Shown piece after piece: positions 36,259 through 47,237 of a stretch of 64,000 nt of DNA (its first letter is position 1; each line of letters begins with the position of its first letter). Origin of the DNA: Pholiota molesta. Taxonomy: Eukaryota; Basidiomycota; Agaricomycetes; Agaricales; Strophariaceae. The stretch covers positions 496,001-560,000 of the forward strand of contig JACGCK010000002.1 of assembly GCA_014925825.1 (NCBI GenBank), read 5' to 3'. A program made the translations under genes and the position numbers. Under the pieces are notes generated by a model that saw only the letters and a list, made by a program, of their open reading frames with translations, was not told the origin of the DNA and did no database searches.

Positions 36259-37992
36259 ATGTCCCGTCAAGATATATTGAGACACTTACTGCAGGAGGTA
36301 CAAAAATTCAAGGCTAGTCTCCCTCCACCTCCACCACGCCTCCCACCAACAACTCCCCGACCTCAAATTCCAACATTGGCTTTGGATCTTCCATTGTCTC
36401 GCTTCCGGTCGCAAATGCGAAAAAGTGGCTTGCTGCCTCAAGTTTCCAATCTTACTCTTCTGAAAGCCGAAGAACTTGCTTCATTTTATCAGAAAACATA
36501 TCAGCGCATGTGCCTTCGTTTGCTCGACATACCAAGACATTCATTAAATATGACAAGCTCCGAAGTTCTAGAGAATCTAGCCACAACGCATAAGGCACTA
36601 TTCGAGGAACAGGATCTACCTCGCCTTCTGAACGATGCCCTCCAGGCCCAGTCTTCTCATCTTCAGCTATCTGGGACCACATTTTCTCAGCAATCAGAGC
36701 GTAGAACGTTCAATCACGTATGCTCCAGTCGTTTATGAGAGGAAAGCCGCCTAAATTGTTGTTGCAGGATTATACACCTCTTCTGGAAAAGTATTTTGAA
36801 CAAAATGCTTATCCCTCTGGCCCCGATCGGCTTGCCTTGGCTCGCAAATCGTCGATGTCTCCTCGTCAAATTGAAGTCTGGGTATGTCTTATGTGACCTT
36901 ATTCATTTTCTTACGCATTTAACTATCGCCATCAGTTTCAAAATCATCGCAGTCGCGCAAAAAAAGACGGTAGAAATTTGAAAAGGTTGAATCCGGCTAT
37001 GACAGTATCGCTAGAATCCTTAGAAGAAACAAGACAGAATTCAACGGTGTCATCTATAAACGAAGTTGACGTTGATGATGAGCATATGCCTACCATTAAT
37101 GTAAGATGTTGCGATTTCGAAGCACTTGATTGATCTCTAATAATTGCACTCGTAGACATCCCTGGAAAGCTCTTCGGCGGGGTTTTCTTTTTCTGCTCCA
37201 TCACACGCTTTTCCGACAACATATCCTCCACGTTGTTCTCAGGATCCTTTTCCTATCAGAAATGGACATTTCAATCTCCCTCCACCAGTTTGGAGACGTG
37301 TCTCCGCGGTTTCAAGCATACATCCAACCGTCCCGATAACTGTTGATGAACTTGCCAGTCAGTTTGCCACTAAACTTGTCCTCCGTGAATCTATATCGTC
37401 CAAGCGAAATCCACATGCCTCAAGAACACCATCACAAATTCCCTGGTTTGCCGCAACTACTACAACCCCTTGCTCTGCTCCTCTTGCTTCCCTGATACGA
37501 ACAAAGTATTCAATGCTTCCAAATACTCCATCAAGGTTTTCAGCATCAACTCGTAGGAAAGCGACATTTCTTCCAAAACGCACGCCAAAGAATTTTCCGA
37601 AATTTCCCAGAAATATTTCTGCGTCAACTCTGTCCTCCCCATTCGAATCCTGGAGCTCTCGAGCAACATCCTTCACCTCAGAACTGGCTTCTCAGAGCAG
37701 AAATTCATCATTTTCTTCGATCGCTTCCTCAAGCTCCTCAAGCTCCTCTTCACCATCGCCTCTTCAATCGCCTCATTTACCTACCATCGAACTCTCTACT
37801 CCAATCGTCGTCAATCAATACGCTCATTCTAGCGATGTAGACTTGGATGATCTTTTTGGAAACATCTTCAGCTCTCTTCCTCAACCCAATGAGTTTTTCG
37901 TTGATCCTTCCATTGATAAGTCCTCCTTTCCATTGGATTGTAATATACCCTCTCTTTGGTCAATTCCTCTGGACAGTTATCTCCAAACATAA
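36259..37992 (+). CDS. HD2: HD2-class homeodomain mating-type protein (A locus)
   Basis: Partner of HD1 and probably the main DNA-contacting subunit. The N-terminus MSRQDILRHLLQEVQKFKAS and a proline run precede helices of the specificity region. The homeodomain starts YTPLLEKYFEQNAYPSGPDR and continues LARKSSMSPRQIEVW. An intron (36882-36935) splits W from FQNHRSRAKKD, giving the canonical WFQNHR recognition helix of HD2. Basic residues after it (KKDGRNLKR) may act as nuclear signal. The C-terminal half is Ser-rich with a nine-Ser run and ends in an acidic/hydrophobic stretch (VDLDDLFGNIFSSLP) that could be an activation domain. ATG at 36259 is chosen over upstream TTG. Frame intact. Confidence 0.93.
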
Positions 37993-38277
37993 CAAACTGT
38001 ATAACTATCATCCAGTTATTTTTTGCTGCATTTGACATCTTTGCTCTTTGCTCTACGCTGTCTCATTCGCTATCACAACTCGCTATCGTCGCTATAATCA
38101 CAATTGTAATCTTTTGCTTTGTAGTTGTAAGAATCATCACCACACTGTATTACCAATCATGTCTATCTCTATCGCTTGATCCCTACTATGTCTCTCAGAG
38201 TACGTGTAGTGTACTTAGTCGCACTAGCAAAGCGATTGAAATCATCATCATCCATTCATAGTTTGTTGGTAATGTTA

Positions 38278-38900
38278 TCATGCGAATTGCTGCGCCTAGT
38301 AATGTCAGCATCTCGTTAACCATTGGAAATATCTCAAATCGCATGTCTTCCACTCACGATTTTCATCAGACCGCCGAGAGTCCCACCGCCTATAGCGCTG
38401 CTGAAATTTAGACTGGACAACGAGCTTCATAACGGTCATAAGTAGCAGGCCCGTTAACCGCATCTTGCTTGTTTCCCGAGCACACTGATCAAAAACTTTG
38501 GCAGCTTCGGCCATAGCGAGACTGATGATCTGCGTCTGCGATCCACCTCCACCTCCTGAAGTGACCTGTTTAAGGACCTACAAACGCGTACTAGACGATG
38601 TAGAACAGCATCAGTGAAAGGGACAATGGGTGATTTATTTTCAGATGTGTGGTTCTAAGATGACGAACCCATGGAGCGGGCAAAATAATAGAACTTGCCT
38701 GGAGAGTAGACTCGACTCCAGTCTAAATGGTGGAATATTACTTGTATACGGGCACATAACTCTGGGTCGAGACTACCTGGAGAGCTGCCGCACCACCAAG
38801 TGCATTTCTTTGTTTCAATAATGTAGAATTATCATATCACTGCAATTCTATGCATTACATACTGAACCCGCCGCCTCCATAAGCGTTGGAATTCAATGCA
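38278..38900 (-). pseudogene. Decayed tandem copy of the DUF7721-like gene
   Basis: Paralogue of the neighbouring intact gene (39147-40169), same strand. Its last exons are recognisable: VTSGGGGGSQTQIISLAMAE, then MTVMKL and VQSKF, ending AQQFA and a stop at 38278-38280. The 5' half is missing or unrecognisable beyond a short block around 38870. The remaining reading frame is broken by several changes, including a five-base loss near GSGNKQ, so this is real decay and not a one-base sequence error. A 69-bp insertion (38707-38775) sits at the exon/intron boundary. About 70 bp of unrelated sequence (38806-38865) also interrupts the preceding exon. Confidence 0.8.
38707..38775. mobile_element. 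69-bp TIR element with 9-bp target duplication
   Basis: Starts TAGACTCGAC and ends GTCGAGACTA, which are inverted repeats with one mismatch. It is flanked by direct copies of CCTGGAGAG (38698-38706 and 38776-38784). The neighbouring paralogue has one CCTGGAGAG at the matching place (39575-39583) and no insert, giving a natural empty site. A 9-bp duplication is typical of Mutator-like elements; the class is only inferred. No coding capacity. Confidence 0.75.
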
Positions 38901-39146
38901 CGAAGTCCAAAACTTTTCCAAAACTTCAGCTGAAAACTCGCATTTGCGTTGGCGTAATGTCAGATCTTAACCGATTTCACAACCTTTTGCCTTGGTTGCA
39001 CTCCTGAGTTTTGTTCTACGTATTAGCACCTCAGTCATGTAACCACCACATTGATTTATTTCCAAATACCGCATATTTGCAAATTCTAAGTACATAGTTT
39101 GGAACCAATCGTTCCACAAAGTTCCTCTGAGCGTGGCACACTATTA

Positions 39147-40169
39147 CTACGCAAAATGCTGCGCCTAGTTCCGAAGTTAGGTTAAAGGTCGATGAGACCA
39201 TTAAAGAAAACTCACAAGTGACAATAAACTACCCAGGCCACCAGAATTACCGCCTCCAATAGCGCCGCTGAATTTAGACTGGACAAGGAGTTTCATAACA
39301 GTCATAGCGGCCCCATTGACCGCGTCTTGCTTGTTTCCCGAGCCAGCACCACTCTTTTCAAAAAGTTTGGAGGCTTCGGCCATAGCGAGACTGATAATCT
39401 GCGTCTGGGACCCTCCCCCACCTCCAGAAGTGACCTGTTTGAGGATCTATAAACGATGTAACACAGCATCAGTCGAAGGGACGACGGACAATTTATTTTT
39501 TAGATGCATGGTTCATAAGTCATAAATCTTGCCGATAGCGGCGCAAACTGGGGCGGGCAAAGTGATAGAACTTGCCTGGAGAGCTGCCGCGCCACCAACT
39601 GCGTGAGCGCTCAGATTACTGGTGTCGCCACTACCATAAGCTTGGGCGTGTGCATTAGTGACACTCTCTTCGTCGACGGGCTCGCTGTGCTGGTGCTATC
39701 GTTCAGCAGAGGGAATAAGCATCTACGTTCGGGATAAAGTCGTCGAAACAGACCTTATTTCCCGAGACAAAGCTCAAGGCGTTGGAAAAAAGATCGGAAC
39801 CTCCAGATCCTTGCTCCTGAGCATTACGAACAGCTTCCTCGTGGTTGACTGTATCCAGGGCGTTAAATTCAGGAGACGCGGTTGGGTGAAAGAAAGCAGC
39901 ATAGACAGACTGTTAGGACTTGAGATGATCTGGCTATCCTGGCCAGAGTGGTGGGGAGAGTTGTATTGTTGTCCCCCTGTCACGTCTGCAGGGCGTCGAC
40001 GGTGGCAACCACAACGTTGAAATCAGCGATCGACGATCGGTAGAAATGAGGGGAGAAAGCATACTTTGTTGTGACTCATAGGCGCTATAGCCTTGCTTAG
40101 CGAGGTTGAGAAAAGTGTCCTGTTGTGAAGTCAGAGTTGCGCTTTTGCAGGGTATGTTTAACTGACCAT
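39147..40169 (-). CDS. DUF7721-like small Gly/Ser-rich protein
   Basis: Member of a family common in agaricomycetes, function unknown. The start codon appears to be alone in its exon (ATG, then an intron), then DTFLNLAKQGYSAYESQQ. Later exons read FNALDTVNHEEAVRNAQEQG, SGGSDLFSNALSFVSGNK, EPVDEESVTNAHAQAYGSGD and NLSAHAVGGAAALQ. The last conserved block is LKQVTSGGGGGSQTQIISLA with NKQDAVNGAAMTVMKLLVQ, and the end is LSLAQHFA. The intron after AALQ begins GCAAGT, a GC-AG intron. No signal peptide is seen. It lies between HD2 and the ammonium transporter with a broken tandem copy next to it. Confidence 0.78.
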
Positions 40170-40772
40170 GGGAGTTGAAGCGAGAGATGATCATGATATG
40201 GATCCAAATATGATGGGTTGGGGGAGATCAAAGTTAGCTAAAAATAGAAGGTCTTCATTGATCGCCCTCAAGAACTTGTCAAGAACTTTACTGCTCTCAT
40301 GTCAAGCTCAAAAAATAAGGGCATAATACTTGTAGTATTCCATAGCGTCCAGATACCGTTCTTCCGTTCTCAAAATTTCGGGCTTCCGAGAAACAGAGAG
40401 AACTGCGTGTGTAGTCGAAAAAAGACAGATACTTACAGTATTTGTCATCATTTTACAGCCTCTTATCTGTGGATGACATCAGCTAGCCACAAAAAAGACT
40501 GATCAGGCTTCAAAAAAATATATTCTATTTGAATCAGAGATAAGGATGGTATATGTCGGACTCAAGTCGATCCAGATCCCTCCAATACCGTATCTATGTG
40601 GCTCTATGTGGCGGCACGGCATATATATAGAGTCCACCTCTAATTTTTCCACCTTTTTCCGGATATCCCACTCCTTCTCCACAAACCTCTCCCGGCTGCC
40701 TTTGCTTCATCCCCTTTCCTACTTTCCACTCCTCTTTTGTGGACATCCTATCCAGCTGCCTGGCCAGAATTT
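40170..40772. promoter_or_regulatory. Divergent promoter, DUF7721-like gene and ammonium transporter
   Basis: Contains GATA-type sites CTTATCT (40462-40468) and AGATAAG (40538-40544), and a TATATATAG stretch near 40620, about 150 bp before the transporter start. In ascomycetes such GATA sites bind AreA-type nitrogen regulators; the role here is inferred. No open frame of note. Confidence 0.45.
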
Positions 40773-42751
40773 ATGGACACCAGAGATGTTTTAAACACAA
40801 ATTCAGGGCAAATCGTGACCAGTACGTCTACTCTTCGCGCGTCTAAATCCAATCAAGCGACTTATTTAATTCACAGGGGCGTTGAGGAACTCTCCTCAGT
40901 AATGCAAAATATCTCCTTTCCTCGGTCGACGCTAATTGAAATTTCAGGTATGATCGTGCAGACCTAGCGTTCATTGCAGTAGCGGGTGCCATGGTGTTTT
41001 TCATGGTACCAGGACTGGGTGAGCGCCATCTTTCTCATATGCTGTGTTTCGATGTCTGAAATCTCACATTGCCAGCTTTCCTGTACTCCGGACTTTCTCG
41101 AAGAAAAAGTGCACGTAAGTGTTCTCCCCACCTATTTCTTGGTCCTGTTTGAACTCACTCTCGTATGCCAGTGTCTCTAATATGGGCCGTCGCAGCAAGC
41201 AACGCAATCGTCATTTTCCAATGGTACTTCTGGGGGTATTCGTTGGCTTTTTCGACTTCTGCCACTAACGGGTACATCGGAAACCTCAAGAACTTCGGGC
41301 TCATGGGGGTCGAGGACGAGCCCTCGCCAGGATCCCCGCTCATCCCGGAAATTCTCTACAGCTTCTTCCAGATGGAATTCACCTGCGTTACCGCAGGAAT
41401 TCTCATGGGGGGCCTCGCAGAACGCGGACGCGTCCTACCCGCGATGGTATTCATATTTTGTTGGGTGACTCTGGTCTACTGCCCGCTCGCCTGCTGGATC
41501 TGGAGCACGCATGGATGGGCGTTCAAATGGGGTGTCCTCGATTTCGCGGGTATGTTTCCGACGTTCATTCAGCCACCATCTTATCGATGAAATTAATCTA
41601 TCCCATTCAGGTGGTGGCCCCGTCGAGATTGGCAGCGGCGTCGCAGGTCTCGCATATTCGTGGGTGTTGGGGCGTCGGAATGAGAGAGAACTTCTTAACT
41701 TTCGGCCGCACAATGTGTCACTTGTTGGATTGGGCAGTGCGTACATATAATTTTACCCTCCCACGAAGATGTCGTTGACCCATGTTCTCGCAGCATTTAT
41801 ATTGTGGTTCGGATGGATCGGTTTTAACGGAGGAAGTGCTTTCGGTGCTAACCTTCGCGCCTTCTTCGCCATATGGAATACGATGGTGGCGGCGGCATTC
41901 GGTGGGATCGTTTGGTGTCTTCTGGATTTCCGTATTGAACGACGTTGGAGTATGGTCGGCTTTTGCTCTGGGACAATTGCAGGGCTTGTGGCTGCCACTC
42001 CGTCCTCAGGATTTGTCAAACCATGGGCATCGGTTGTCACAGGTATCCTCGCGGGTGCTATATGTAATTTTGCTACCAAAGGTGTGTGTTTCGGATGTCT
42101 TTTCGGTATGCATTGGTCCTAATCGTTATGTTTTTACAGTGAAATTTATTCTTGGGATCGACGATGCCCTTGATTTATTCGCTGAGCACGCTGTTGGCGG
42201 TATTGTGGGCCTGTTAATGAACGCTTTCTTCGCGTCGAACAGCATTATTGCTATGGACGACGTCAACGTCGACGTTCCTGGAGGTTGGGTAGACCATAAC
42301 TGGAAGCAACTGTACATTCAAGTCGCCTATGTCGCGGCTACCTGTGGATATACGTTCGTCATGACCGCCATTGTCGCCAAAGCCGTCGATTTAATTCCTG
42401 GCCTGCAACTGCGGAGTACGCCAGAAGGAGAGATGGTCGGCATGGACGAAGTCGAGGTAAGCATCGAGTATATTTCTTGATTTTGATTTTCGGGGCTTAC
42501 CTTTCTTGCTACAGATTGGGGAATTTGCTACTGATTACATCGAGCTGCGTCGGGACGTCGCCGATTGTTCAACCTTTGGTTTCTCAAGAGAACACCAGTT
42601 CAAGTCGGGCGATGCGACGCAAGAACGGCACGCGCAAAACACAGTGCCGAACGGAAACGGGGCAGCGCACCATCATGAGACGGATGACGATTCGGACCGT
42701 CTGGAAACTATCACAGAAAAACCTGAAAATGGAAAAATTAGCCCTGCCTAA
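40773..42751 (+). CDS. Ammonium transporter (AMT/MEP family)
   Basis: Plasma-membrane channel-like transporter for ammonium uptake. After a short extracellular N-terminus (MDTRDVLNTNSGQIV) the family helices follow: FIAVAGAMVFFMVPGLAFLY, SLIWAVAASNAIVIFQWYFW, MEFTCVTAGILMGGLAERGR, TFILWFGWIGFNGGSAFGAN, SVVTGILAGAICNFATK and FAEHAVGGIVGLLMNAFF. The second twin-His is present (EHAVGG), but the first is Glu in GGGPVEIGSG (codon 41625-41627), as in yeast Mep1/Mep3. The cytosolic tail is charged and His-rich (AAHHHETDDDSDR) and ends KISPA. About eight short introns, no frame errors. Two upstream GATA sites suggest nitrogen control. Confidence 0.93.
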
Positions 42752-42915
42752 TGATTACCTTCGATATCCTGTATCCTGCCCGTGCTTGGTATACAAAATA
42801 ATCTTCACACGTATTTCCTCATTGTTTTCTGGTGTATTTAGTTCGTATTCATATTATATCATAGTCGATGCATTTTAAACTCGGAAAGGTTTTATAGTCA
42901 CATACATGATCATTA

Positions 42916-44865
42916 TCAGCAGTCCCAACCAAAGACAAATTCTTGCGCATCTTTCGCGGACGTCGGTTGCTGAGACGCATCATTTTCATCGGATTCGGAT
43001 ATTGTTCGGCCGCAGATGCTGCTGCTGAATTCGTCGTTCAACATGAGCTCGACGATGTTGCGGGACGAGATCGTCTCTGTCTCCATCGTAGAGATAAATC
43101 TAAATAGAGGCGACTTAGAGCGAGTGAAGAGGGGTCCAGGACGCACAACTTACGGTTCGAAGGAATTGACATAGTAAAACCCAGTATCGAGTTTCACAGG
43201 AGGGAATTCCAATGTCGGAGGATTTTCGGTGTAAGCATCCCACTACAAAATCAAAAGCCATCAGACAAAATCACATGCGATATAAAAGGCAGCTTACTTC
43301 TTTTCTGTAGACCCATCCCACCTTTCCTTGGAACATGTTGTTCAGCCACTCGTCGCTTAGCCTTTGCGCCGAGAAAATCTTCACAGCCCACTCTCCCTCA
43401 CGGACGAGACCATGGTAGGAAAGCGAATTGAATTCGGGTGCGTGTGTGCCGCCTAGGGTGCTAGTCAGCATCATTCGTGGTACAGGTGAAGACGCTGAAA
43501 GGCCGAAATATTCGGGATTGGGCGTCGCAGCTGTCGTTGCAAGAAGGGTAACATGGAGATGGACATAGGGTTGAGGTTTCACTTGTTCTGAGATAGATTC
43601 GGGAACTGTAATGCCCGTTGAGTAGAATGGAGCCGCGAGAATGACTGCTTTGTAGTCAACGGTGCCACGAGCGCTCTTCACAGACCACAGACGCGAAGTA
43701 GATGACTTGGGTGTGATGCTGGATACCTAATTGACTCCTCATCAGATATTAAACACGAAGACAAAAGCACGTCATCACATACTGGAGTGGTGAGGTAGAC
43801 ATCAGCGCCGGACCTATTTAGGAACTGCTCGAACATTTGGAAGTTTCCGCCTTTTATTCCGTTTGCACCAGTTCCAGCCATAGCGCACGCTCCCTCCAAT
43901 GCGTGAAGACTGTCGACATTCTAAAGTCCAACGTCAGCGAGAAGTTCCTATTCCAGCCCATGGATAGTTAGATATCTCACCTGGCCATAGTTGACGCGCG
44001 TCGCGGCTTCTACAACTTCATTGACGTACTTCTCGGAGACGCCTTGCTTGGCAAGATAATCGGCCGTGGTACTGTTCACGATTTCTGTCCATCCCAGCCG
44101 TGCACTAAGATCGGTAATGTTGTCCCATTTTGGAGAAACAGCAGTGTAAAGAACCAGAATCTGTTTGACCATATTGGCGACACTAAATCAAAAAGTTGAT
44201 GAGATACTTTGCTACTGGTAAATTGAATACTTACTATGAATCAACTATTCTGGGCGAGAAAAATCCGTATCTCCATAGCATTTTTGTGGTATCCCACCAT
44301 CCCCCGGAGAACTGCAGCAGACGTCATTCAGTAAGACGAGAAAGACAACAGGTTCGCTTGACATACAGAAAACAACAGTTCCTCGCCGTCCCACACTCCA
44401 GTCTCATAATTCTCTGAGTGGAAACCGCGTCTCGTGAGATTGAATTCATCGGAGGCTCTCCACAGATTCTTGTTGGCTTCGACAAATATTGACGCGCCAA
44501 GTTCGAGTTCAGGAAGGGAGGAATCATTGTAAGGGTACACAACAGTGCTCCCTAAATACCGGGTATAATGAGAAACGTGTATGAGCCCAGGGGAAAGTGC
44601 ACTCACTTCCGCCGATATAATCACTGCGCTCATAGACGTCAATCTCAACGTCAAGACCGAACCTTTCTTTCGCCTTTGAAATCCAGAATGCTGCTGAGCT
44701 GCCGCCTGCTCCCGCACCAATGATAGCTATCCGGGGAGTCGTGGAAACAACAGTCTCCTCCACTTGGGTTAAGGGAATTTTAGAGGAAAAGAACTCGGGA
44801 ACTTTGAAAGGAAACTGAAATGCCAGCGCGCTTGGCACGAGGATGAGAAGGGCGTGGAGCTTCAT
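42916..44865 (-). CDS. Prenylcysteine oxidase/lyase
   Basis: FAD-dependent thioether oxidase that releases cysteine from farnesyl- or geranylgeranyl-cysteine left after breakdown of prenylated proteins. A signal peptide (MKLHALLILVPSALA) points to the secretory or lysosomal/vacuolar route. The dinucleotide site is IAIIGAGAGGSSAAFWISK followed by VYERSDYIGGS. Other family blocks are LELGASIFVEANKNLWRA, RYGFFSPR-like sequence and the C-terminal substrate domain with PYVHLHVTLL and FYYVNSFEPF. The end is EFVFGWDC. About seven introns, frame intact. Basidiomycete pheromones are farnesylated, so it could act in their turnover (inference from family only). Confidence 0.9.
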
Positions 44866-45451
44866 TCTGACTGGAGGTCAGGGAGAATGAATGGAAACTG
44901 TCGTTTGACGAACTGGCGCTGGAGGCGATGTTTGGGCGTGGTATTGTTATCGTGGCGAAATACGTAACCACATAAATTGCTTAGTCGCAGAAAATGAGTG
45001 ATATGCATCATACATCAAACCTAAACTAACGGAGATTCTGTATGACGAGCCCTCTATCTTTTTCCGTGTTTGTGAACAGAGAGCGCGTCGGCCCTCGAAC
45101 GGAGGCTCTGGCAGAATAGCGAACTCCATTCTTGGCATCTTCTGGAGAGCTGAACGCGCATCCTGCATCTAGCGAGCATATTGAAGGGACGACTATCTCC
45201 GCAAAGCTCATTGTGGAATGCTCCTGGAATGTTTGCCTCAATAGTTGGCGTAGCCCTGTCTCCTGGTCAATGAGGGGATACGTCTCCATGACCTGCACTA
45301 GCCTGCACTTATTACCGAATAAAAGAGGGGATCATGTGGCATTTCGGGGCACGGACGAGTGCCTGCCCGAGTGGGAACTTGTTCAAGACGTCGGCCGTTC
45401 CCTTTCCTTCTCGACTGGGCCTCTGTTTCCTTCGCCACCACCACCACCACC
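44866..45451. other. Divergent intergenic, prenylcysteine oxidase and F-box gene
   Basis: Holds both promoters. A short CCA repeat (45436-45451) abuts the F-box start codon. Overlapping frames on both strands are present but resemble nothing known. Confidence 0.45.
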
Positions 45452-47237
45452 ATGTCTGGCCAGGCCCCGCCCCCAATCTTAGCTGTCCCCGTTGAACTCG
45501 GACAGCATATCCTCTCTTTCTGTCATCCTTGGGACGTCGCTGCCTTCTCACAGACCTGTCATGCCGCCTTCGTCCTAGTGTATCATTCCACTGATCAGTA
45601 CCTCTGGCGCCAACTCTATGTTACCCAATTCGATGTTCCGAAACTTTCTTCTAGTCCTTCGTCTATGAAGGAAAAGTTTGAATGGAAAAAGGAGCTGACC
45701 AATCGAATGAAAGTAGAATTGGCGTTATTCCGAGGACCTGCTTCCGAGGCCCAGACAAAGCATATCTACGAAACACTTTTAGCAGTAATTGAGGAGTCCG
45801 CCTCTATCAAATCGAGCATAAACGCACCCCAAAGTCGCAACTTCAAATGGCTCAAGCGCATCGTTTTGAAATCCCTTCTTCTCTCGAATCTGTATTCTCA
45901 GACAGTCTCGGGGGAGAATACAGAGTTACACGCTCGACTTCGATCTCATCTTGCTATGAACCTCGATGATAAGGCTGATAGGCAGACATTCCAGCTCTTA
46001 CTTGACCGGCGTGACAAGAGCAGAGCTTATGTTTATGACCTGCGCAACTACCAACCCGAGAATAAGTGGGGTCCATTCAAGCCGGATGGCACTGTTGACT
46101 GGATTCACCTCGAGCACCTCATTGATGTCATCGCCCTAAATATCCGTGGATTGCCGGGAAGTTGGGCAAGTACGAGGCCCCCTTCGATCTTGGACGTATA
46201 CAGACTTGCCTGGACGCATTCTGCCGATATTGGTTCCGCAAAAGACTGGGCAGGCGTCGAAGGTTAGTTGGCTTATGACCAATAGATCAACTGCTTTATT
46301 TCTTACCGCTTTCCAGGAACTTGGCGTCGATATGTCTGCTTTATGGATTACCGGTAAATTAACACTGCTATATGACCGCAGCACCTTCAGCTGACCTTGT
46401 TCGTTCTATTTTCCATTCAGTGATCTCTATGGTGAGCTTGCAACTGTCTTCTGTTGTCTGGTTTGCTTTTCTGATAGCCTTGTAACATAGCTTTCAACGT
46501 AAGTGAGATAACAGCGACGTAAATACTCGCAACTTATTTGACGACTGGGACCAGTTCACGGATCTTGCGGATGGCCCTCGACATCCAAAGTTCTTTAAGG
46601 AACCGTTCCGTGAGGCCACCCGTCTCATCGAAGTCAAGTTGCATCTCGTGCCATCGAAGAGTATGCGCTTCCATAGAATTCCGGAGGATGCTTTGGATAA
46701 ATCCAGCCGCTTCCCACCTCTTGCCTTCAGTGGTACGTCCAAAGGTGTAAACGGAAACGAGGCTTCGGTGGAAGGGTTTGTTGTGATGGGAAAAGATGGG
46801 ATTCTGCGTTGGCAACTTGTAAGAAGCCTTCGAAATGCTGTCCACTGTCTGTGAATGCCTCACTTTTTTTATAGACTTCAATCTATGACAATCACCCGCA
46901 GTGGAGGTCGGTGAACTTCCTGTTTGATTATAGAAAGTGATTGAATGTGTTTGATAGTTCTACTGGTGTCCAGATCGGCGGTCCCAAAAGTGGCATGGGA
47001 GTAGTTGGGGTTTGGACAACTACACACCACGACCAAGGTATGATTTCATCGCGATAATTTAATGTGATATGTTCTTCACACTTCGCACCTTTCTATAATT
47101 CAGATGACCCAGTTGGTAAGATATTGTTCGGTTCTTTCTGGCCATGTTTTTCACTACTAACTGCGTGTGAACTAGGACCTTTCTGGCTCTGGAAAGTCGA
47201 AGATGACTCCCCGACTCATCTTATGGAATTCACCTAA
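45452..47237 (+). CDS. F-box protein
   Basis: Likely SCF substrate receptor. The F-box is at the N-terminus (LAVPVELGQHILSFCHPWDV, about residues 10-50, with QTCHAAFVLVYHSTDQYLW). The rest is a large domain seen in agaric F-box proteins: AYVYDLRNYQPENKWGPFK, a central TRLIEVKLHLVP block, VEGFVVMGKDGILRWQL, then WSSTGVQIGGPKSGMGVVGV and GPFWLWKVEDD. It ends HLMEFT. Introns cluster in the 3' half, several of about 50 nt, with exons as short as that encoding DDPV. No frame errors. Substrate unknown. Confidence 0.82.

Noticed and set aside
37700..37760. Serine-codon microsatellite in HD2
   Set aside because: The TCC/TCA/AGC run is mixed-codon and encodes a Ser-rich region usual for HD2 C-termini; not a distinct repeat feature.
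38806..38865. Second small mobile insertion in the decayed DUF7721-like copy
   Set aside because: Extra sequence is present compared with the intact copy, but no clear target duplication or terminal repeats could be defined.
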